A stretch of DNA of 64,000 bases from Astragalus membranaceus (Eukaryota > Streptophyta > Magnoliopsida > Fabales > Fabaceae), in NCBI GenBank assembly GCA_039519185.1, contig CM076847.1, positions 52,335,708-52,399,707 on the forward strand, read 5' to 3'. A program made the translations under genes and the position numbers. Within the stretch, counting starts at the first letter, position 1; each line of letters starts with the position of its first letter. The notes beneath the pieces are model-generated. The model made no database searches and was not told the DNA's origin. It saw only the letters and a list, made by a program, of their open reading frames with translations. Positions 54,040 through 64,000 of the stretch are shown here, piece by piece.

Positions 54040-55569
54040 ATCCATCCACTAAAAACTAAAAATGTTAAATCGATTGGATCCAATCCATTTAATTATTTTA
54101 ATGGATGGTTGTGGTACATCCACTATTTTTTAAACTAAATAAACATTTTTTGACAAAAAACAATTTTAAATTCTACGATAATTTTTTTTTTCTAAAATCT
54201 CTATCTCTATCTTTCTCTCTCTCTCTTTCTCTGTCTCTCCACACTCTTTATGACACCCCCTTCCTTGCTTCTTGGGTAAGGATACCTTATTTTCTCCTGT
54301 CCATTCCTTTAGATTCAACAAGTATGTGATTGTTGTAAAAATTGTTGTTAAAAACTTGATAAAAAGATGTGTTCATCATGATCTATTCATTAAAAGTTTA
54401 AATTTTTGCTAAGTAATTTCATGGGATCAAGCAAGATTTTTATCCTTCCTATCACAGAGTGGGCTGGGTTTAAGGTTAGGCCATAGAGGAATTTTTTGTG
54501 TTTTGTTAGAAAAATGTGATTTTTAATTGTGAAGAAAGTAGATCCATGAGAGACTAATTATTTGATAAATGTTTTAAATTGTTTTCACTTATGAATTTCA
54601 CTATGTTTTCATCTATTTAACAAACTCATGGATATAAAGTATATAATAGACTGGAAACCTTTGTGTTAAAAGTCCAGTCGAAGTCATGGGGTTCGATGTT
54701 GAGAAACATGATAAAGAAAATTGTTTCAACTTGCCTAAATTGTTGGGCATTTCAACATAGAAAAATTTTAGTTTTGAAAGTTTTGAAAGCTTTCATTTTT
54801 TTTAAGACTTTAGAGTCATTTAATATCTTTACAAAAGGATCAAACTTAAAGGTTTTAATTTGTTTTCAATATATGAAGCTTTGAAGTTTCAAGGAAAAGA
54901 TTTGGTAAAGATCACATTTTTCTCATGAACCAGAGTTGAGATTTGCCTAGTATTCGGTTATAACTTTTTCTTGATTCTTATTTTTGTGGAAACTAGATTT
55001 AACAACCTACATGTTTTTCCAAACTAGACTATAGTTTTCTCAGAATTTTGAAATGAGATAGTATGAAGAAAATAGTTTTTCCAAATAGTTATATATGTTG
55101 ATTAAGACAGAGCCTATGTGTATTGTAACAATGTTTTATAAGTTGTTTTGCTTGATTAATAGTTTCAGAAATATCTAAAAAGGTTTTTGGAATAAACTTA
55201 AAGAGTTGGAAATAGAAAGAAAATGTTTTACTAAAAACGAAATGAATTTTAAAGAAGTTTTGATGTAAGTCCTTTTGAAAAGTTTTTGGAATCCTTCCAA
55301 GAATTTGATTAGTGTTTGATTAAGTCCTAACACGAGTTTAGGGTGATTTGTAAAGTTTATAATTGTAAGTCTAAGTCTTTAGAATGAAAACCGTGTCCTT
55401 AGGTCAAGTTAGAATAAAACCGTAGTAATAAACCAATACCGTCTAAAAGGGGTTACTAATAACATTATATAACTATTATGTAAGGTTAAGTGATTCTCGA
55501 GCAACGTTTGAGACTTCTAGCTAGAGAGGGTGGAAGTGTCTTAGGTGAGGGCTTCTTTCTTGCTGCTAA
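54040..55569. other. AT-rich spacer, no supported gene
   Basis: A CT-rich tract at 54195-54250 is followed by TTTTG/TTTGAAA-rich DNA. Frames such as 54663-54884 are low complexity. I see no transposon ends. Confidence 0.55.
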
Positions 55570-56248
55570 TTTTTTTTAATAAGCAATTGAATTAAAGGGA
55601 GCACAAGAGGTGCACCAACCCTTACAAGTGATGTCTGGGGACTGGGAGCCTCGTTAAAACCCCCAAGGGCGGTGGTGTTTGCATGGATAACTCTCATCAA
55701 CAGATTACCCACTGGTGATTTACTAGCAAAAAGGGGTATTGTGGGACGCGATCATGAGACTTGTTGTGTGTTATGCTTCAGGTAAGATGAAACAATCAAT
55801 CACCTACTATGTGAATGCATCATCTCGCAGAAAGTGTGGGAATCCATTTTTCGGTGGCTGGACCTACCGCTCTTCGCAGCGCAGGGTGTCAATACCCGGC
55901 TCACTAGCTTCGGACAGATCTTGAAGGGCAGGAAGTTGAAGATGACTAAGCACATAATTTGGATGCATCAATTTGGGCAATTTGGCAGGCAAGGAACCAG
56001 GTACTTTTTGAAGGGATCACTGCAAGCAAAGCTTCAATTGTAAAGCATATCAAAAACTTATCTTGGGGTTGGTTTATTGCTAGGAGGGGTAGCAAATTAA
56101 ATTGTAACTTTTGTTGTTTGGTTAAACTACCCGCTAGGCTGTTTGTCGAGATTGTAACCGAAAAGTTGAGGCACTCTTTTTCCTCCCTGGGTCTTTTTTC
56201 TTTGGGTGTTGGCCCTTGGGGGTTTTAACGAGGCCCCCAGTCCCCAGA
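55570..56248 (-). mobile_element. L1-type LINE 3' fragment with 5' inversion
   Basis: Read on the minus strand the insertion ends in AATTGCTTATTAAAAAAAA. The last 100 bp (55570-55670) are sense, but the rest (55671-56248) is inverted. The inverted part encodes, on the + strand, the zinc-binding domain found C-terminal to plant L1 reverse transcriptase (FAWITLINRLPTGDLLAKRG, CCVLCF, INHLLCEC, VWESIFRWLDL, SIWAIWQARNQVLFEG). A 37 bp segment occurs at both ends in opposite orientation (55634-55670, 56212-56248; one mismatch). This is the twin-priming pattern. Frameshifts and a stop disrupt coding. Confidence 0.85.
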
Positions 56249-58002
56249 CTAACGTGGTGCATTGATGCTGACATGGGAGCCTAAGTGACCTTACGGTCAT
56301 GCTATCATACGTGAGCCTGAACCTAGATGTGAGAACGTGTCAACATCCTCTCTTGGTGGGGAGAAAAAAGCAAGGTGCTCTAGAGAAATCCTGAGTAGTA
56401 CTGGGCCGAATTCCATTGCATTGGAAATTTAGTGATTGATAGGTGGCATGTATCTGATGGGATCATGATCATTCAATTTCCCCATTGCGTTGGGTATGAG
56501 ATGATATTCCGGAATCATGTGCATTAGCATATAGACTAACCAATAGAGATATGTGGTGCATATTTATTGTATTTATTGTCTTTGATGTTTCGCCTTTCTG
56601 GTTTATCTTGTTGTTGCTACTATTGTAATGTGATATATTCTGGTGGTATGCCGTGTTTTTATTGAACTTTACAGGTGGAGATTTTGAGAATGAAAATGGA
56701 GGGATTGTCAAAGGGGATATTGTTGCAGAGAATGGAGGAAGAGTATAATTCACTGCTGTCCACTGCTAGTAGTTCTCTTACATCAACCTTCAGTCTGGAG
56801 TATAATTCAGTGAATGTTCAACCATCTTAAGGCCGCTCCATAGCATCTGAACATTAACCTTCAGTCTGGAGTGGTAACAGTTTCTTTCTTGTTTGTAAGG
56901 TGATTTTCATATATCCTTCTTAACCACATTGATCTTGGCTGTGAGTTGATTCAAATTATGGAAGGTTCCATTCCTCTCTTTTCATTTGTGAGTTTGGATT
57001 GGTTTTGGTTGATTTGGTTTGGCTTTTCTCATTGTGTGTACTTTAGTGAATGAAATGAAGTTTTTTCGCTGGTGAATTGTAACAAAGATAAGCTGAGTTT
57101 AGTGGAGACAACAAGCTGGTTTTGCATGAGCAAGTTACTGCAACTCCTCATCCTGATGTGCTCACTTTCAATTAGGTGATGATCACAAGCATACTCCTTT
57201 TCCTTCTTTGTAATTACCATAATTCTTGTTCAGTTTGTGTTTTCAGTTTTCATATATGGCTATACTTGTTTTCTTCTTGAATATTATTCTAATTGTTGTA
57301 GACTGGTAGTACCTATAATTGAAATATGATTACTAGTTCGCCCACTCCCCTTCCTATGTTTGTGTGTTTTTTTCATTTTAAAAGGGAAATTTGGGTATGA
57401 TTGTGTGTGATAAAATGAGAAAACTGAAAAGTCTGAATTTAACTGAATCTGGACTGGGATGCGCGCAGGATGTAGTTTCCACTAAAATCCTTTCATTTGA
57501 TGGATGGTTCATAACATTATATACTTTCGACTTAGAGAAGCATGCCTTGTTTATTTAGTGAATTATGATAGATCAACTTGATTTATTATGGGTAGCATTG
57601 ATGATATATCAGAAACCATATTTGCACTCACTCACTCTCACATTGATACTTCCTTTCCTTGCAGTGACAGTGAAGGAAGCATGTTTTCGGTCCTTGAGTT
57701 TTGAGGCTTCAAGCATCGCAATTTACAAATTCAATTTTTCAGTAGGTGAATCTCTTCAATTCATTAATTTAATCTCTATATTTTTTATTGAGCATGGCAA
57801 ATGTATTTGTTTCAATTTAATTTTGTTCCTCTGAACGGTGATTAATTTAATCACTTCATTTTCTCAAATTGGGAAAATGGTGAGTATAAGTAGAAGGGTT
57901 AACAGAATGGAGGGTAGGAAATTATTAGGGAAGAGTTCATCTCCTATTTTCTGGTTTATAGTTTCTACAGTTTTTTCTATTTTATTATATTTTAGAATTA
58001 AA
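56249..58002. other. Spacer with one exon-like segment
   Basis: Mostly non-coding. 56675-56830 (+) follows TTTACAG and reads 51 codons to TAA: VEILRMKMEGLSKGILLQRM, then EEEYNSLLSTASSSLTSTFS. It resembles the last exon of a coiled-coil protein, but I cannot name it. TTCAGTCTGGAGT recurs at 56790 and 56869. Confidence 0.45.
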
Positions 58003-58500
58003 ATTCTGTTTTTGTGATTGTAAGAAGCATGGTGACTGATTTGGTTCAAATTGTGCAGGAATATACAGGTGATTAACATGAGATTCAAGAAAGGGACTAA
58101 AGTGGAAGTATTAAGCAAAGCTGAGGTGCCACGACACTGTTAAATATGATGGATTTCGACATGAGATTCAATGTATTCTGCTTGCTAAAACTTGCTAATT
58201 GAAAATGAAATTTTAAAAAATGGGAATTTGTTTAGGCAGTTTATGCTTTCAGTATTATGTTTCATAATTCATACTTACAAGTTTTAGTCAGTTCTCCTCT
58301 TCAATTTTATTTTAATTAGCTTTCACCAATTTTTCTCTGTATTATTGTTTCTGGATCTTCTATGTTGTCTTATGACCGAATAGTTATTTATACTACTACA
58401 AAGACAAAACTGTCAGCTTCCAATTAAAAAAATAGACATTTAGCATTGGTTATTTTAAACAACCGATGCTAAATGTCTATTTTATTTTTTAAAATTAGAC
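58003..58500 (+). repeat. Local duplication, copy A
   Basis: Repeated at 58551-59049 (offset 548) with few differences. Each copy contains an Agenet-like start exon and one long palindrome. Confidence 0.92.
58078..58143 (+). pseudogene. Agenet-like start exon fragment, copy A
   Basis: After acceptor TTGTGCAG (ends 58058) a short leader precedes ATG. The frame reads MRFKKGTKVEVLSKAEVPRHC, then stop. RFKKGTKVEVLSKAEVP resembles the first strands of a plant Agenet (Tudor-like) domain; the rest is missing. The match is short, so identification is tentative. Confidence 0.55.
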
Positions 58501-58550
58501 TGGTGACTGATTGGTTAAAAAAATAGACATTTAGCATTGGTTATTTTAGA

Positions 58551-59049
58551 ATTCTGTTTTTGTGATTGTAAGGAGCATGGTGACTGATTGGGTTCAAATT
58601 GTGCAGGAATATACAGGTGATTAACATGAGATTCAAGAAAGGGACTAAAGTGGAAGTATTAAGCAAAGCTGAGGTGCCACAACACTGTTAAATATGATGG
58701 ATTTCGAGATGAGATTCAATGTATTCTGCTTGCTAAAACTTGCTAATTGAAAATGAAATTTTAAAAAATGGGAACTTGTTTAAGCAGTTTATGCTTTCAG
58801 TATTATGTTTCATAATTCATACTTACAAGTTTTAGTCAGTTCTCCTCTTCAATTATATTTTAATTAGCTTTCACCAATTTTTCTCTGTATTATTGTTTCT
58901 GGATCTTCTATGTTGTCTTTTGACCGAATAGTTATTTATACTGCTACAAAGACAAAACTGTCAGCTTCCAATTAAAAAATAGACATTTAGCATTGGTTGT
59001 TTTAAACAACCGATGCTAAATGTCTATTTTTTTTTTAAAAAATTAGACA
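58551..59049 (+). repeat. Local duplication, copy B
   Basis: Second copy of 58003-58500. Confidence 0.92.
58626..58691 (+). pseudogene. Agenet-like start exon fragment, copy B
   Basis: Identical to copy A except that the third-last residue is Gln instead of Arg. The same stop follows, so loss of the domain remainder predates the duplication. Confidence 0.55.
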
Positions 59050-59215
59050 TTTAGCATCGGTTGTTTGAAACAACTGATGCTAAATGTCATTTTCAGGACA
59101 TTTAGCATCGATTGTTTAAACAACCGATGCTAAAATGTCATTTTTCAGACATCAAAAACAGTGATGAAATGAACATTTAACATCGGCTATTTAAACACCC
59201 GATGCTATAAGTTAT

Positions 59216-59667
59216 ATAAGTTTTAAGGACTAATTATCATATAAAATAAGCTAAAGCAGTTAGACTAACTTAAAATATAGTAATGTATTTAAGTAATAGA
59301 TTATGATAGTGGAATAATAAGATGGGAATAGCTAAGAATATAACTGAGCCTAAAACTTTGTTAGAATATATGTTTGTGTAGTTTCTTTATTGTTTTTTTA
59401 ATAGAAAAATTCTTTAATAAATAACTAGCTTGAGCATCACCTTGCATCTACTCTATCCACCTTTATTGAATATGCAATTACAATAAGGTCCCCATTTTAT
59501 TGAATATGACAATTACAATAACATGCTTAACATATGAATTCAAATTAACTTACTAGGGGACCATATATAATGGCAAACCGAAACAAAAGCTTGCTTACTA
59601 GGTCTCTCAGAGTTGAGTACAAAGCAAGGTTTATTTGAAACCAAGTGGCTCGAAATTTAGAGCTTGC
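59216..59667. other. AT-rich spacer
   Basis: No gene, repeat boundary or coding frame was found. Confidence 0.6.
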
Positions 59668-60077
59668 TTTTTTTTTTTTTAGATAAGTCAAAATTTATTG
59701 ATGAAAGGGGCACTAGGAGTGCCTCGACCCTATTACAATTACGGTAGCCGATTAATACAAAGAAGAGGGTTGTTATTCCACTCCTCAAAATCCACTGTGT
59801 GTTGAAATCCCACTCTATGTGCTACCCAACCCCAAGACAATCCTTTTACATGATTTAACATTTGTGACAAACTTGGTGTTCCTCCTCTAAAAATAACTCT
59901 GTTCCTATTAATCCATATAACCCATAAGACTGCAACCCATAGCAGAAATCGTATCCTCATCTTTTTCTTTCCATCTATCTTGATTCTATTCTCCCACAAG
60001 TGATCCCAAGGTCTATCGCACTCCACCAATTCCGATCCGAGCCACGCATGTTTTGTGATCCGAGCCACGCATGCTTA
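59668..60077 (-). mobile_element. 5'-truncated L1-type LINE, 3' end
   Basis: The minus strand encodes ITKHAWLGSELVECDRPWDH, FLLWVAVLWVIWINRNRVIF and HVKGLSWGWVAHRVGF, the C-terminal tail of plant L1 ORF2, with a stop near 59739, about 60 bp of 3' UTR and a poly-A tail (T run 59668-59680). It is related to the LINE at 55570. GATCCGAGCCACGCATG is doubled at its 5' border (60036, 60057). No clear target duplication. Confidence 0.85.
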
Positions 60078-61660
60078 GCCTATTAAGCAAGCTTTCTGAT
60101 AAGCTTTTCTTTGCATCTTTGGAAAATTTGATATTTTAATTCAATTTTGCTGATAAAAAAAAGGTGTCATACAATTTTGTTTTTTAGTCTTTATCAGAAA
60201 TATATTACATGTCGATGACATAGTATTACTGTCTTAAAATGTAAATCAACACAGTTTTATCCCAACTTTTTCACTCACCTTTTGAAACCTTTTTCACTTG
60301 TTTCACTCTCTCTCTCTCTCATCTTTCTTTGTAATAAGTTTTGACACAATTTTAATATTCTGTTTTTCTCTATCAATAAACTTGGTTTTTCTTCTTTGAA
60401 AAATCTGAAATTTTAATATAATTTTGTTGTTAAAAAAATTAATACAACTTTTTTTAGCCACTACAGGAAATCTTATATGTTGCTAACATAGTATTATCGT
60501 CTTAAAACATAAATTTAGACATTTTTTCACCTTTTCACTCTCCCTCACGCACTTTTTGAAATATTTCTCACTTTTTCATTTTTTTCACTCCCTCATGATT
60601 TTCACGTAATAATATTCGGACTAATTAAATTATTTTCACGGGATAATATTTAGACTAATTTCTCATTTTTTCTTCTTTTCTTTCGATGTCCCTTTCTCTT
60701 TTTCTCTTTTTCTCTTTCTCTTCCTCTTTCTCCTTTTCTTTACTTTATCTAACCCCTCACTCTTTCTTTTTCTCTCTCCCTCTTTCTATTTTATTTTAAC
60801 GTAAATCTCTCCCTCTCTGTGTTATTACTTCTTCCTCTTTTTCTCTTTCTCACTTAAATTTTTTCTTTTGCTTAAAAACATAACTTCACATTACACAATT
60901 CTTGATTTTTGTTTTTGCTTACAATTTTTACTTCACATTCAATTCTCAATTTTTATGAATCATTTTTGTTCTTTTACTTTCAAATATGAAAAATGATTTT
61001 TGTTGTCAAACTAATTATTATTTTTACCTATAAATATGTTTGTTTTGTTTTTTTAAGGTTGAGCGGCATTAGTTAGTGGCATGGGAAGCGGCAATAGGAA
61101 ATGTCAACGGGGGAGCGGCAATAGGGAGCGGAAAATGGAACGGCAATTGGGGCGACAACGAGGACGACAACCAGGACGGCAAACAGAGCAGCAACGAGAG
61201 CGGCAATGGGGACGGCAAAATAGAGCGGCAACCTGAGCAACAACGGGCGCAGCAACGGGGAACGACGTGAGTAGATTCACTTTAACTGTGTCTTCTTCCT
61301 CTCTCATTTGCTATTAAATGGTCTAGAATTTACTATTTACTATAATCTATCTATTAAAATAAAGTCAATCTGTTTAACCACTAACAATTGTCAAAAAGAA
61401 AACTAACCACTATCAAAAATTCCCAAATAATTTTTTTTAATAATTTATTAATTATATAAAATGATTAAATTAATATTAAATGATCTAAAATGTACTATTT
61501 ACTATAACCTACTGAAACTATTAAAACCAGTCAATTTAACCATTAACAATTGTAGAAAAAAATTAAAAGATACCCACATTTTTATAATTACGTAGCAAAT
61601 TATAACAAATACAGTGTTATATGTGCAGATGCACGTGTAAAGTACTATTGTATATTTTAA
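60078..61660. other. Helitron-like relic and low-complexity DNA, no gene
   Basis: CT-rich tracts surround TTTCACGGGATAATATTTAGACTA (60635-60658), which resembles sequence in H1 (32792) and H2 (40318). The end of the region has TGTGC-AGAT-GCACG and AGTACTA (61621-61645), a decayed Helitron-type terminus. A GCGGCAA minisatellite lies at 61085-61265. Confidence 0.5.
61085..61265 (+). repeat. AGCGGCAA-type minisatellite
   Basis: About twelve imperfect units such as GAGCGGCAATAGG and GACGGCAAACAG give open low-complexity frames on both strands (61076-61307). No gene is supported. Confidence 0.7.
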
Positions 61661-62111
61661 CACGCGATGTATATGCTCCTAATTCTCAACACTTTATCTA
61701 ACGATTAATATATTATACTATTTTCTTAAAAAAATAGTGGCTTTTTGTTTTTTGATATGATTCCATTATTTTCTCACAAACTTTTATTGTCTAGTACTAT
61801 CTATCATGGTCAATTGTGTTTGATATGTTAAAAGGACAAGGGTTTGACATCACAACTCTAGTTTTACCTTGTTTAATTTAGAAATTGATCATGGTATTGG
61901 ATAAATAAAGGGGTAAAGGACCGGAGAAAAACACAATTTTTGTCCCTCACTAAACCAGATGATAGCTTTTTTGTTCCATTTAAAAGCTATCTAAAAAATA
62001 CTCTTTATATTTCCTATTCAATAAATACCTCTCTTTCTCTCTCATATATATCATTCTCTTTTTCTCCTCTCCTACTCTCTCCCGGTGGCGGATCCATAAA
62101 TTTTTAGTAGT
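61661..62111. other. AT-rich spacer
   Basis: No gene seen. GGTGGCGGATCCATAAATTTT (62084) is a phrase often met in plant repeats. Confidence 0.5.
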
Positions 62112-62128
62112 GGGGGCAAAAATAATCT

Positions 62129-62317
62129 TTTTTTGTGAGAACAGGATATCCTCTACGCGTAACTACAGAGACTAATCCCTCGAGACTGGTAGGACCACAA
62201 TGGACAGTAAAGCTCTCCCTCAGGAGATTTAACGCTACTGCATTTTCAAGGCTGGATTCTAACCCAGGACCTTGAGTTAAGCTGGAAGAGACCCACGTCA
62301 TCTCATCCAAGCGCTCT
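62129..62317 (-). mobile_element. SINE, third family
   Basis: The minus strand begins near CCAAGAGCGCTTGGATGAG, has a B-box-like GGTCCTGGGTTAGAATCC and ends TTCTCACAAAAAAA. A duplication of about 18 bp, GTGGGGGCAAAAATAATC, flanks it (62111-62128 and near 62320-62338, the right copy with one extra A). The minus-strand frame at 62104-62310 is not a gene. Confidence 0.85.
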
Positions 62318-62499
62318 TGGGTGGGGGCAAAAAATAATCCGCTATCTTTCTTAGAATAAATATATTATGAATATTTAATGGATTTTATTTTACATACCTC
62401 CATTAGAATCCTATACCCCCCAAATTGTCCAAACTTCCAATTTTACCTTGATTCCTTACAAAAGCCAAAACAAACTTCCAATTTTTTTTGGATTTATAT

Positions 62500-63045
62500 C
62501 CTACTAGATGAACCCGGAAATTATTTTGATGATTTTTTCCGGAAGTAGCTTATAAGCAAAATGCCGGAACCTTGAAATTATTTGTTTTGAAAAAATCTGA
62601 CTTTTACCCACGGTCAGAAACCGTCACTAAAAGTGGTGAAACTCAATTAAAAAGACTTCTGGATTTATGTTTTCGACAGAAATCCAGAATGAAAAAATAC
62701 TTTCCGAATTTATGTCAAAAACATAAATATTGACATAAATCCGGAATGAAAAATTATTTTTGGAAGTGGGTTAAAAAAGTTGACTTTTACCTACGGACAT
62801 AGACCGTCACTACAAACTGTTTGACAGAATGCTCATATTTAGTGACAGTTTCTATCCGTGGGTAAAAGTCAATTTTTTTTAAAAACTTCCCAAAATTAAT
62901 TTTTCATTCCGGATTTATGTTTTTGACATAAATACGGAATGTATTTTTTAATTCCGGATTTATGTCTAAAACATAAATCCGAAAAGTATTTTTTGACTTC
63001 CGGATTTATGCTTTTGTACATGATTCCGGAAATAGTGTATATTTT
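62500..63045. repeat. Foldback region of TTCCGGATTTATG modules
   Basis: GACTTTTACCCACGG (62610) recurs as GACTTTTACCTACGG (62782) and inverted as CCGTGGGTAAAAGTC (62857). GGATTTATGT and ACATAAATCC arms alternate. The right end, inverted, reads CACTATTTCCGGAATC, but no matching left CACTA end was found. Probably a small foldback transposon. Confidence 0.6.
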
Positions 63046-63336
63046 GAAGGGTATTTTGGGATTAAATGAAAATTGACACTTATTTAAAATATACATATTC
63101 TCACAATAAAAAAAATAGATATAGCCAAACTGAAACAAAAAATTGACACTTATTTAGTCTATAAGAAATGAAAAATATCAATTTACTCCTCTAATATTGG
63201 TCAAAGTAGTTATCTTAAAATAAATTTAGGGACATTTTAATCCTCTTTAGAGACTAGTTTAACTAATATTTCTTTTTTTAATGATTAAACTAATATTTTC
63301 TGTTTCTCGGTGAGCAATCAATTATTTGGTCTAATA

Positions 63337-63546
63337 ACCAACACGTCTAGCCCAGTGGTCGGGCTACCCTGAGCTACGTAGTGGGGGTCGATCCGGTTTG
63401 CTCCCGGGTTCGATTCCCACCCACGTTAAAAAGGCGTGTTGGCCAGCGAAATCCTTGCCGCAAGTAGCTAGCGAGCGGAGATTAGTCCTTCGTTGGAAGC
63501 GTTGGGACACTCAGTGGGTAGCCAGCAATGGTCCTAAATCAAAAAA
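63337..63546 (+). mobile_element. tRNA-derived SINE with target duplication
   Basis: A-box-like TCTAGCCCAGTGGTCGGG and B-box GGGTTCGATTCCC near 63405. The tail GAGCGGAGATTAGTCCTTCG...CAATGGTCCTAAATCAAAA matches the SINEs at 19888 and 23867. A 17 bp duplication AATTATTTGGTCTAATA flanks it (63320-63336, 63547-63563), so the element is 210 bp. Confidence 0.93.
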
Positions 63547-63867
63547 AATTATTTGGTCTAATACTTTCAATTAGGGCTAATATCGTCACAACCTACAATG
63601 GAATACAAGTAAAATTGATATTCTTCCTTTAAAATTATTGTACTAGTTGTAGGGTAAATATTAGTATAACCTAGTATAATGCTTGAGAGATCATTAATTG
63701 AAAATAAGGTGCTGTTGTTCTTGTAAACTGTGCACTCGTCAGAAGCACGAGTTGAATATTTATTTTTTAAAATTAGATTGTGATAAACAAATATATTTAA
63801 ATATATCACAATATCACATGTTACAATATCTGGCCATGGCTATGCAGAATTATATATCTTGAGGGAT

Positions 63868-63957
63868 GGTTTTGCTGCTTATTGTGGTCCACCCGACTCG
63901 AGGAATTATACTCTGGAGTTGCGCGTAGAGGACACTCGGTTTATACCAAAAAAAAAG
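63868..63957 (+). mobile_element. SINE 3' part, third family
   Basis: ATTGTGGTCC, CTCGAGG, TTGCGCGTAGAGGA and a terminal A run align with the 3' half of the SINE at 62129-62317. The pol III head is not recognisable upstream, so it is diverged or truncated. Confidence 0.65.
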
Positions 63958-64000
63958 AAAGAAACACTACTTTAAGATGTATAAAGTGATCAATTTCAAT

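Larger units (their letters stand above)
58432..59215. repeat. Series of long palindromes (GACATTTAGCATCGG type)
   Basis: Five near-perfect palindromes of about 40-50 bp: 58432-58480, 58979-59028, 59047-59088, 59097-59138, 59172-59211. Each has an ACATTTAGCATCGGTTG-type arm, a TTTAAA-like centre and the inverse arm. They resemble subterminal repeats of a CACTA-type element, but no CACTA terminus was found. Confidence 0.8.

Noticed and set aside
61076..61307. Gly/Asn- or Ala/Val-rich proteins
   Set aside because: They are translations of a GCGGCAA minisatellite on both strands.

Overview
The window is repeat-dominated plant nuclear DNA with one gene that looks intact. The plant call rests on chromovirus-type Ty3/gypsy and Ty1/copia pol genes, Helitrons, CACTA and hAT transposons, tRNA-derived SINEs, and an intron-less family-1 glycosyltransferase (GT1) with a plant PSPG box. 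A dicot, perhaps a legume, is likely; the species is inference. There is no CRISPR array, rRNA or free-standing tRNA gene.

1-19714 is a stack of LTR retrotransposons, all on the + strand. G2 (2946-11698, nearly identical 2.1 kb LTRs, TGGTA target duplication) sits in the 3' LTR of G1. G1 sits in the pol of G3, G3 in an LTR of G4, and G4 in the pol of a dead copia element, C1. The LTRs carry tandem hairpins whose loops are conserved while the stems change sequence and keep pairing, plus GC-rich palindrome arrays.

18688-26671 is a recent direct tandem duplication of about 4 kb, with GAAAA at its junctions. The unit holds the end of C1, SINEs, microsatellites and the first 1.1 kb of a Pack-CACTA transposon. 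The complete transposon, Pack-A (25580-29542, TSD TTT), carries minus-strand exon fragments of PRPP synthase and of an MA3-domain (PDCD4/MRF-like) translation factor, plus unidentified exons with good splice sites.

30750-38176 is a small internally deleted copia element, C2. A Helitron sits in its 5' LTR and a 3.8 kb hAT element with a frameshifted transposase gene sits in its 3' LTR, at almost the same LTR position. A sister Helitron follows at 38340-40522.

40786-42237 is an uninterrupted UGT73-like UDP-glycosyltransferase with a TATA box. Its 3' flank runs into G5, an internally deleted gypsy relic (42408-44003). Low-coding retroelement debris fills 44004-48476.

48477-53082 is a second Pack-CACTA, Pack-B (TSD AGA), with minus-strand exons of glycolate oxidase and of an NHL-domain protein. 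Beyond it lie an LTR-like fragment, a Tourist-like MITE, an L1 insertion with a 5' inversion, a duplicated segment with an Agenet-like start exon next to long palindromes, a second L1 fragment, a Helitron-like relic, a foldback region and three SINEs. Only the glycosyltransferase looks like a working host gene; the rest records transposition, gene capture and decay.
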